From an uncultured bacterium (GTDB lineage Bacteria; Cyanobacteriota; Vampirovibrionia; Gastranaerophilales; Gastranaerophilaceae): a stretch of 14,341 bases of DNA. A program made the position numbers and the translations under genes. The stretch is from assembly GCA_900551965.1 (NCBI GenBank), contig URYF01000037.1, forward strand, positions 1 through 14,341, in the 5' to 3' direction. Below, in pieces: positions 8,482-14,341 of the stretch (its first letter is position 1; each line of letters starts with the position of its first letter). The notes below the pieces were generated by a model, which saw nothing but the letters and a program-made list of their open reading frames with translations, searched no databases and was not told the origin of the DNA.

Positions 8482-10245
8482 CTAATTTACTTTTTTAGAT
8501 GAAGCCGGAATTTTATCCGGTTTCAAGTCAAGAATCCTTGCTGTTTGTTCTGCAACCTCGTGAAATACAGGACCTGCAACTGTATTTCCCCAAACCGGAC
8601 CCTTTTTGGCACTATCTACAACTACATAAATCAAAACCTGCGGATCACTTGCCGGCAGATAGCCGATAGTTGAAGTGTACATAGCACCGGAATATCCTAC
8701 ACCGTTTTCCATAGGCTTTCTTGAAGTTCCGGTTTTAGCTGCAACATTGTATTTGTCCATTTTAATACACGAACGTCCGTTGTTAACACTCATTGCCAAA
8801 AGTTTTGTGATAGTTCTTGCTGTTTCCGGAGCTATCGTCGGAATTCGCTTAACCTTTTCTATTTCTTCTTCCGGGCTATATTTTATAACATGCGGAGTGA
8901 CCCTCACACCGTTATTTGCAAGGGCAGACACGGCCGATACCATTTGCATAATAGAAACAGACGTTCCATACCCGTATGACATAGTCATATGAAGCCCTCT
9001 GTCCCAAAACTTCGGAGAAGCCAACAAACCTGAAGATTCACCGGGCAAGTCAATACCGGATTTTTCCCCAAACCCAAACTTTTTAAGCATGTCATAAAAT
9101 TCTTTATGAGTCATCAAGAATCCTACATTAACAGACCCTATATTACTTGAATGCTCAAACAGATACACAAGATTAATTTTTCCCGGTGCACCTTTTTCAC
9201 GATAATCATAATTCTCGATAGTATAACCGCCGAACTTCAAACGTCCTGCATCTTCTATTATTGAATTTTCATTAATTTTACCAAGTTCCATTGCACTTGT
9301 TACAGTAATAGTTTTAAATGTAGACCCCGGCGGATAAACATCAGTCAGTGTCCAGTTTTTAATCTGAGTATTTGAAGCCTTTTGGAACGCATTCGGATCA
9401 TAAGTTGGATAAACCGCATAAGCTAAAATTTCGCCGTTTTTAGGGTTCATAACAATGACAGCACCCCTTAATGCATCTTTTTCTTCAATAATTTTATGTA
9501 ATTCTTTTTCACATACATGCTGAATCGCAGCATCTATTGTCAATGTGATATCCTGACCTTTAGGATTTCTTGTCGGCAGCACAGGATCTGTCGGAATTTT
9601 ATAAATAATCTTACCATCACGGGTTTTTTCGTAAGTTGCCCGAACAGCATGTTCTAGCTTATCTTTTGCAGTTAATTCCACTCCGTTTGAAACCCCTGCA
9701 TCAAAATTATAAAAACCAAGAACATGAGACGCAAACGTCCCCTGCGGATACTCTCTGGTGTTTTTCTTATCAAGGCTGATTGAACGAAATCCGTTTTCGT
9801 TAATAATTTTCATTATTTTTTTTGCAGTATCACGATCAACATCTTTTTTAAGCGCAATTACAGGGATCTTTGTATTGGAAAGTTTTTCATACAGCTTAGC
9901 TTCCGGAATACCAAGTATCGGTGCAAAAAGTTTGGCAATCTTGCGCGGAGTTTCTGTTTTGGAATAATCAACAGGACGTGCGTAAATATTGTAATAAATT
10001 CTATCTGTAGCAAGCTTTATACCATGGCGGTCATAAATGTCACCGCGCACAGCAAAATCATGACTGGAGCGCTGCATTTTGCCACGCTCACGATACTTAC
10101 GCAGATCAAAAATCTGAAGAACAAAAAGGTGAACAATCAGAATTGCAATAATCACACAATATGCAATATCCAATATATTTGAAACTTTATTACAATACTT
10201 TCCCTTTGAGACTTTTTGTCTGTTCTCAGGTTCTTCTCTTCTCAT
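8482..10245 (-). CDS. ftsI: Class B penicillin-binding protein, FtsI/PBP3-type septal transpeptidase
   Basis: This is a membrane-anchored D,D-transpeptidase that cross-links peptidoglycan from the periplasmic side, most likely at the division septum. The 587-residue protein has a short cytosolic tail (1-24), one transmembrane helix (about 25-47), a pedestal region with RGDIYDRHG at 67-75, and the transpeptidase domain from about 255. The three active-site motifs are intact: S308-TF-K311, S366-S-N368 and K504-T-G506. No PASTA repeat is present. An AAGGG site is seven bases before the ATG. Being directly upstream of murE favours FtsI over the elongation PBP2, although ftsL and mraW/rsmH are absent from the expected place upstream, which is occupied by a divergent amidase gene. 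It probably begins the transcript that includes murE and the nagA-like gene. Confidence 0.92.
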   Translation of the reverse strand: MRREEPENRQKVSKGKYCNKVSNILDIAYCVIIAILIVHLFVLQIFDLRKYRERGKMQRSSHDFAVRGDIYDRHGIKLATDRIYYNIYARPVDYSKTETPRKIAKLFAPILGIPEAKLYEKLSNTKIPVIALKKDVDRDTAKKIMKIINENGFRSISLDKKNTREYPQGTFASHVLGFYNFDAGVSNGVELTAKDKLEHAVRATYEKTRDGKIIYKIPTDPVLPTRNPKGQDITLTIDAAIQHVCEKELHKIIEEKDALRGAVIVMNPKNGEILAYAVYPTYDPNAFQKASNTQIKNWTLTDVYPPGSTFKTITVTSAMELGKINENSIIEDAGRLKFGGYTIENYDYREKGAPGKINLVYLFEHSSNIGSVNVGFLMTHKEFYDMLKKFGFGEKSGIDLPGESSGLLASPKFWDRGLHMTMSYGYGTSVSIMQMVSAVSALANNGVRVTPHVIKYSPEEEIEKVKRIPTIAPETARTITKLLAMSVNNGRSCIKMDKYNVAAKTGTSRKPMENGVGYSGAMYTSTIGYLPASDPQVLIYVVVDSAKKGPVWGNTVAGPVFHEVAEQTARILDLKPDKIPASSKKVN

Positions 10246-10260
10246 TTCCTATCCCTTAAT

Positions 10261-10276
10261 ATTCTATATTTTAGCA
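10261..10276 (-). promoter_or_regulatory. Extended -10 promoter candidate for ftsI-murE
   Basis: On the minus strand TGCTAAAAT (TGn plus TAAAAT; hexamer at 10273-10268) sits in the divergent spacer. The predicted start near 10261 gives a leader of about 16 bases that contains the AAGGG ribosome site of ftsI. A weak TTGTGT lies 19 bases upstream of the hexamer. The extended -10 and the sensible leader length support it; no experimental-type evidence can be seen. Confidence 0.45.
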
Positions 10277-10320
10277 CAATGAGGAGTAAAATACACAATT
10301 ATTAAATAAATTTACGAAAT

Positions 10321-10348
10321 TATAATTTTTCTTAAATTATAGTATATT
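10321..10348 (+). promoter_or_regulatory. AT-rich promoter region for the SH3b-amidase gene
   Basis: Two -10-like hexamers precede the amidase: TATAAT at 10321-10326 and TATATT at 10343-10348. The second would start transcription at about 10355, the A of the ATG. Neither has a good -35 (best are TTATTA and TTATAA, 3 of 6). No purine-rich SD occurs in the 30 bases before the ATG, so translation starts either leaderless or without SD help. Which box is used cannot be decided by eye. Confidence 0.35.
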
Positions 10349-10354
10349 TATACT

Positions 10355-11764
10355 ATGAACAACTTAAAATCAATCATAGGAATATCAATTTTACTAATAT
10401 CAAACCCTGTATCAGCGGCTGATATTGTTTACCCTAAAACTCAGTCAGTTATAATAAATTCCCCTGTCACATTTTTTGTCGGGAGTGAAAACCCTTCTAT
10501 AGATTTAAAAATTAACGATGAACCTGTAAAAATCCATAAATCCGGCGGATTTTACCACCCGGTAAAATTATCAGAAGGAGAAAATCTGTTTATAATCAAC
10601 AACGGAAAAGATATTAAAAAATACAGAATTACACGTCAAAAGGTGGCATCTGCAGAAGCTGAACAAAATAACGTTATCAATTACGACAATATACAAGTCT
10701 TTGCAACAAAGGCTGATAATGTTCCATTGCGCGTTGATCCTTTTGATGGCGGAATTAACAGACTTCAGCATATTGAAAAAGGTATTCCGCTAAATATTGT
10801 CGGTGAATATAACGACTTTTATAAAGTTCAACTGGCAAGAGATGATTATGCCTGGATTGCAAAAAATCATCTTACATCAATATCGGGTTATAATAATTCT
10901 CCGGCAAAAATAGAAAATTACATTTACGAAGAAACCCCTGATAAACGAACCTTTACACTCAAACTTAATAAGAAAGTTCCGTATATATTAAGTGAAACCC
11001 GCCAATATATTATGAAAAATGAAGATTTTATCTACCATACAAACGGGCTTGATTTAACAGTGTATAATATTGAAGATTTGCCGGAAGGTAAATTTGATTT
11101 TCATATAAATAAAACCGGCAAACTATTTGGCTATAAATGCTACTATAAAAACAGCCGAGAACTTGTCATAGAGGTTAAAAATTATCCTAATATTGATAAA
11201 TCAAAACCGCTTGAAGGGATAAAAATTACACTTGATCCAGGTCATGGCGGAGATGAATACGGAGCTGTCGGTTGCCTTGGAGATAAGGAAAAAGATGTAA
11301 ATTTAGCTATATCTTTAAAACTAAAAAAATACCTTGAAGATTTAGGCGCAATAGTATATATGACAAGAGAAACTGATATTGAAGTATCACTTTCTGAGCG
11401 GGTAAAAGCCTCTCAAAACAACAACTCTGATATATTTATAAGCATTCATAACAATGCATTGCCAGATTCTGCTGCAGAATCCGGCAGATCCGGCTCAAGC
11501 GTTTACTATTATTATCCGCAGTCAAAAAATTTGGCAGAGAAAATTCTTAAATCGTTAACTTGTGAACTTTGCATGAACAATGATAAAGTAAGACAGGAAA
11601 GCTTTGCTGTTGTCAGGAACACCGAATCTCCGGCAGTATTGCTTGAAATTGGCTATATGATAAATCCTGAAGATAATGCCAAACTGATTGATGAAGATTT
11701 CCAAAACAAAGCAGCGCAGGCAATTTTACACGGGGTGGAGAATTATTTAAATGATTCAGAATAA
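10355..11764 (+). CDS. Secreted N-acetylmuramoyl-L-alanine amidase with SH3b-like domain (Amidase_3)
   Basis: This zinc amidase cuts the bond between MurNAc and L-alanine in peptidoglycan, acting outside the inner membrane in wall turnover or daughter-cell separation. The 469-residue protein begins with a signal peptide (1-21/22; hydrophobic IIGISILLIS, cleavage near VSA-A). Then come a beta-rich segment (23-95), an SH3b-like domain (about 112-175, ending DYAWIAKNHL), a second beta-rich linker (190-280), and the catalytic Amidase_3 domain (about 288-466). Zinc ligands are H297 (LDPGHGG), E312 (KEKDVNL) and H365 (SIHNNA); the catalytic Glu is E431 (LLEIGYM). The catalytic site is complete. It is transcribed away from ftsI and overlaps the DUF3326 gene by 14 bases. 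It resembles, but is well diverged from, the other amidase in this window. Confidence 0.93.
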   Translation: MNNLKSIIGISILLISNPVSAADIVYPKTQSVIINSPVTFFVGSENPSIDLKINDEPVKIHKSGGFYHPVKLSEGENLFIINNGKDIKKYRITRQKVASAEAEQNNVINYDNIQVFATKADNVPLRVDPFDGGINRLQHIEKGIPLNIVGEYNDFYKVQLARDDYAWIAKNHLTSISGYNNSPAKIENYIYEETPDKRTFTLKLNKKVPYILSETRQYIMKNEDFIYHTNGLDLTVYNIEDLPEGKFDFHINKTGKLFGYKCYYKNSRELVIEVKNYPNIDKSKPLEGIKITLDPGHGGDEYGAVGCLGDKEKDVNLAISLKLKKYLEDLGAIVYMTRETDIEVSLSERVKASQNNNSDIFISIHNNALPDSAAESGRSGSSVYYYYPQSKNLAEKILKSLTCELCMNNDKVRQESFAVVRNTESPAVLLEIGYMINPEDNAKLIDEDFQNKAAQAILHGVENYLNDSE

Positions 11765-12740
11765 TCGAAAAACAGGAGCATTTATTATTCCAACAGGTAT
11801 CGGAGCATCTATTGGCGGATATGCTGGAGATGCCGGCGCTTATGCAAGAAATTTCGCCAAACATTTTAACCTTGTAGTAAATCCCAATGTGGTAAATGCA
11901 GGCGGATTTTCGGCGATTACAGATTCCATGCTCTATATAGAAGGATACACCCTTGATTCGTTTTTCAAAGATGAAATTAACCTACTCCCGTCTAATAACA
12001 ATAAAATCGGTATAATTTATGACAAAGCAATCCAAAAAGATATCTTAAATATTCATATTAACACTCAAAATGCAGTAAAAACCGTTTACGGTATTGACAT
12101 TAAGGCTTTTGAAATAACAGATGAAGATGTCGGAGTTGAATTTTTTCTAACAAATGATGGCATCTCAACAGGTTGCGTAAAAAATATCGAGACATTGGGC
12201 AGATCTTGCAAAAAATTATTAGATAAAGGCTGCAATGCGATTGGGGTTGTCTGTCTGTTTGAAGATTCTGAAGAGGAAAACCCTGAGTATGCTAATGCTC
12301 AAGGGACAGACCCTGTAGGCGGAGTCGAGGCTATAATCTCACATTACATATCGAAATACTTCAAAGTGCCTTGTGCTCATTCTCCGGCATTTGAAGATTA
12401 TAAAATTTACCCTGATATCGTAAACCCTAAATCTGCCTCTGAATATATAACACCAACATTTTTACCATGCATACTGCTCGGACTTTCTCAAGCTCCTCAA
12501 ATTACAACAGATAAAAACAAAGGGTTAAATATCAAAGATCTTGATTTTCTTATTATGCCTTATAACTCTCTAGGTTCTATTCCTGTTTTTGAAGCTGTAA
12601 AAAATAATATTCCCGTCTATGTAATAAAAGAAAACCAAACAGAACTAAATATTACAAAAGACAAATTATTTAAAGATAACCCGAATATAATTGAACTTGA
12701 AACCTATGAAAAATGTCTTGAAATTTTACTAAAGGGTTAA
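11751..12740 (+). CDS. DUF3326-family protein of unknown function
   Basis: I recognise the opening FIIPTGIGASIGGYAGDAG (11-29) and the later blocks VNPNVVNAGG (43-52), ITDEDVGVEFF (122-132), QGTDPVGGVEAIISHYI (184-200), FKVPCAHSPAF (204-214), NPKSASEYITPTFLPC (225-240) and GLSQAP (244-249) as a DUF3326 protein. To my knowledge the family has no assigned biochemical function and is found mostly in Cyanobacteria and plants. The glycine-rich opening followed by alternating strands suggests a Rossmann-like nucleotide-binding fold, but I cannot identify a catalytic site. The 329-residue protein has no signal peptide or membrane segment, so it should be cytosolic. The ATG lies 14 bases inside the amidase gene, with GGTGGAG ten bases upstream, indicating coupled translation. 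The 3' end overlaps convergent murI by 12 bases. The family call is fairly sure; the function is unknown. Confidence 0.82.
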   Translation: MIQNNRKTGAFIIPTGIGASIGGYAGDAGAYARNFAKHFNLVVNPNVVNAGGFSAITDSMLYIEGYTLDSFFKDEINLLPSNNNKIGIIYDKAIQKDILNIHINTQNAVKTVYGIDIKAFEITDEDVGVEFFLTNDGISTGCVKNIETLGRSCKKLLDKGCNAIGVVCLFEDSEEENPEYANAQGTDPVGGVEAIISHYISKYFKVPCAHSPAFEDYKIYPDIVNPKSASEYITPTFLPCILLGLSQAPQITTDKNKGLNIKDLDFLIMPYNSLGSIPVFEAVKNNIPVYVIKENQTELNITKDKLFKDNPNIIELETYEKCLEILLKG

Positions 12741-13541
12741 TAATACAGGCTCTTTTTTAACATCATAAAACATCTTAGATGCAGTCATAAAGTTTTGAGG
12801 ATTAGAACTAACATAAAACTCTTCTGCTGATGTTTCTTGATTGTTTAGCAAACCTGATTTAGCCAAATCAGATTTAATATAATCAGCAAATGCTATTGCA
12901 GGATCAATAAACAGGTCTTTCGGTGCAAATTTAGTCAAGATATCGGTTAAAAACGGATAATGAGTACAGCCCAAAACTATTTTATCGGGAGTATTTAACA
13001 TCATTTTATCTAAATCAGATTTGACTATCTCAATATTTTCAGAATTATTCATAGAATGTTCTTCAACAATATGAACCCACTGTGGGCAATATTGTCCAAA
13101 AACTTCTATATCAGGATTATATTTTGCAATCTCACGCTCATAAGCACCAGATTCAATGGTTGCACGCGTAGCAAAAATTCCAAGACGACTGACATCAAGT
13201 TTAGACAAAATTTCAGAAACTGATTGCACAATTGGATACAATTTAAAATTATACCGTCCTATAACTTCATCATAAACAACAGATGAGGTTGTATTACATG
13301 CCATAACAACAGCCTTGCAATGTTTTGATTCAAAAAATTTAAATATTTTATCAGAATACTCGAGCAGCTGCTCTTTTGATTTTTCACCATAAGGCATATG
13401 CAGAGTATCACCATAATACACGTAATTTTCATTTGGTAAAATCGATTTAACTTTGTTTAATACTGTTAATCCGCCAATACCCGAATCAAAAAACGCAATA
13501 GGAGAATTGCAGTCTAAATTATTATTACTTGAGATAAGCAT
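12729..13541 (-). CDS. murI: Glutamate racemase
   Basis: This cytosolic cofactor-independent enzyme interconverts L- and D-glutamate, supplying the second residue of the peptidoglycan stem peptide. The 270-residue protein has the expected length and motifs: IAFFDSGIGGLTVL (15-28, D19 and S20), YYGDTLHMPYG (42-52), the first catalytic cysteine C82 in VMACNTTSS, and the second, C192, in LGCTHYPFL with H194. ATG 13541 lies inside the end of the upstream amidase gene (17-base overlap); GAGGG is five to six bases before it, so the two are translationally coupled. Amidase-murI order is familiar from Cyanobacteria. The C-terminal block reads FIDPAIAFAD, where many family members have a serine in place of the proline. 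No terminator separates it from the convergent DUF3326 gene. Confidence 0.96.
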   Translation of the reverse strand: MLISSNNNLDCNSPIAFFDSGIGGLTVLNKVKSILPNENYVYYGDTLHMPYGEKSKEQLLEYSDKIFKFFESKHCKAVVMACNTTSSVVYDEVIGRYNFKLYPIVQSVSEILSKLDVSRLGIFATRATIESGAYEREIAKYNPDIEVFGQYCPQWVHIVEEHSMNNSENIEIVKSDLDKMMLNTPDKIVLGCTHYPFLTDILTKFAPKDLFIDPAIAFADYIKSDLAKSGLLNNQETSAEEFYVSSNPQNFMTASKMFYDVKKEPVLLTL

Positions 13542-14341
13542 TTATACCCTCAGCTATAGCCTTCGCCGTCGCCTGTTTACGGCTTTCTGAAACTAATTGC
13601 GCACGTTCAGTCGGATTTGATAAGAATCCAATTTCAACAAGAATTGCCGGTGCTGTTGTATGATTTATAACATAAAACTTAGATTTAAACAAGCCGCGGT
13701 TATTTGCATTAATATGATTTAACATTGAAGCATGGACTGTTTTTGCAAGCATTAAACTGTTGTCTTTGTAATAATGTGTTTCCATACCGTTTGGTGCTTC
13801 GCTGTTACTTGAATTAACGTGAATGCTAACAAAGATTTCTGGCGAAATATTTTCACTTATTTCAACTCTATCCTGCAAAGACACTGTTTCATCGGTTTCC
13901 CTTGTCATATAAACAACATAACCTTTTTTCTCAAGCAGAGCCGTTACCCTTTTTGAAATATCAAGAGTAATATCTTTTTCATTAATACCGTTTCTTATAG
14001 CTCCGCAATCAGAACCGCCATGTCCGGGGTCGATTACAACAACTTTTTTACCGCTATCTGATAGAATATCCGAGATTTTTACAGGCGGAGTTACAACAGG
14101 AGTCGGCATTTCAACTTTTTCCGATTTAATCCTTATTCTTAAAGTTTTGCCGTCAACTCCGGCATGGATATCTAATTCATCAGCCTTATCCGCCAAAGGT
14201 ATGCTTAATTTCACTCCTCCGCCTTTTATAGCTGAGAATTTAGCACTTTCAAAAATCATCGAAGATCTTAGATTAACATCTTGATATCTATCGACATTAT
14301 ATAAATATAAATCAACAGATGAAGCATTTCTATCAATTCCA
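13525..14341 (-). CDS. amiC: N-acetylmuramoyl-L-alanine amidase, Amidase_3 (N-terminus outside window)
   Basis: A second zinc amidase of the peptidoglycan-cleaving Amidase_3 family. The frame is open through the right edge, so an internal ATG at 14259 should not be taken as the start. About 271 residues are visible. The first 70 or so are beta-rich and look like the tail of an AMIN-type wall-targeting domain. A short proline-rich linker (PTPVVTPP) precedes the catalytic domain, which starts at VVVIDPGHGG. Zinc ligands are the His of DPGHGG, the Glu of NEKDITL and the His of VSIHVNSS; the catalytic Glu is in ILVEIGFLSN. Any signal peptide would lie beyond the window. It overlaps murI by 17 bases, and the amiC name rests on the AMIN-like tail and the murI neighbour, not on a full-length comparison. 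Confidence 0.9.
   Translation of the reverse strand, partial: GIDRNASSVDLYLYNVDRYQDVNLRSSMIFESAKFSAIKGGGVKLSIPLADKADELDIHAGVDGKTLRIRIKSEKVEMPTPVVTPPVKISDILSDSGKKVVVIDPGHGGSDCGAIRNGINEKDITLDISKRVTALLEKKGYVVYMTRETDETVSLQDRVEISENISPEIFVSIHVNSSNSEAPNGMETHYYKDNSLMLAKTVHASMLNHINANNRGLFKSKFYVINHTTAPAILVEIGFLSNPTERAQLVSESRKQATAKAIAEGINAYLK

Larger units (their letters stand above)
10246..10354. promoter_or_regulatory. Divergent intergenic spacer between ftsI and the SH3b-amidase gene
   Basis: This 109-base, very AT-rich spacer is the longest gene-free stretch of the window. It must carry the promoters for both wall-gene groups. Only the ftsI side shows both a plausible -10 and a ribosome site. I see no convincing operator palindrome, although AT-rich dyads such as AGTATATTTATACT (10341-10354) could bind a regulator. 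A shared control of synthesis (ftsI, murE) and cleavage (amidase) genes is possible but only inferred. Confidence 0.6.

Noticed and set aside
14257..14259. ATG as the start of the right-edge amidase
   Set aside because: The frame continues upstream without a stop to the window edge with AMIN-like sequence, and starting here would cut that domain and leave no signal peptide.
1..14341. Absence of TGA among the eleven visible stop codons (8 TAA, 3 TAG) as a sign of recoding
   Set aside because: Eleven stops are too few, AT-rich genomes favour TAA, and all proteins are full length under the standard code.
10355..14341. The two amidase genes as an inverted repeat or mobile unit
   Set aside because: Similarity is confined to conserved protein motifs; the nucleotide sequences are clearly diverged and no terminal repeats or transposase are present.

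Overview
The window is a gene-dense piece of a low-GC (by eye roughly one third G+C) chromosome from a bacterium with a Gram-negative-type envelope. It holds eleven protein genes and no RNA genes, insertion sequences, CRISPR arrays or long repeats. No gap between genes exceeds about 110 bases. The most informative taxonomic clue is a DUF3326-type protein, a family I know mainly from Cyanobacteria and plastid-bearing plants. A second clue is an amidase gene followed by murI, an adjacency I associate with cyanobacterial chromosomes. Together with the AT-rich composition this suggests a non-photosynthetic relative of Cyanobacteria (Melainabacteria/Vampirovibrionia, perhaps a gut Gastranaerophilales). 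That is inference, at about 0.65 confidence.

Layout. From 10245 leftwards a minus-strand series reads ftsI-like PBP, murE, a short nagA-like gene, ilvD, uppS, rdgB, an RND adaptor and an RND pump cut by the left edge. Gaps are 16, 11, 58, -1, 6, 60 and 20 bases. ftsI-murE is a fragment of the usual division/cell-wall cluster, but murF and mraY do not follow it. A promoter-like sequence in the 58-base gap before ilvD probably starts a second transcript. A 109-base divergent spacer (10246-10354) separates this series from a plus-strand pair: a secreted SH3b-amidase gene and the DUF3326 gene, overlapping by 14 bases. The DUF3326 gene ends tail-to-tail, 12 bases overlapped, with murI on the minus strand. 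murI itself overlaps by 17 bases an upstream amidase gene cut by the right edge.

How the genes fit together. Most act on peptidoglycan. MurI makes D-glutamate, MurE adds meso-diaminopimelate (it carries the DNPR signature), UppS makes the lipid carrier, the PBP cross-links septal wall, and two zinc amidases cut the peptide from the glycan. The NagA-like enzyme may return GlcNAc-6-P to metabolism. IlvD (branched-chain amino acids), RdgB (nucleotide-pool cleaning) and the RND efflux system are passengers in the minus-strand series.

Most promising for follow-up are the uncharacterised DUF3326 protein translationally coupled to a wall amidase, a NagA homologue that seems to lack the usual beta-sandwich, and a possible leaderless start of ilvD. 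I found no clear sign of a defence system or mobile element.
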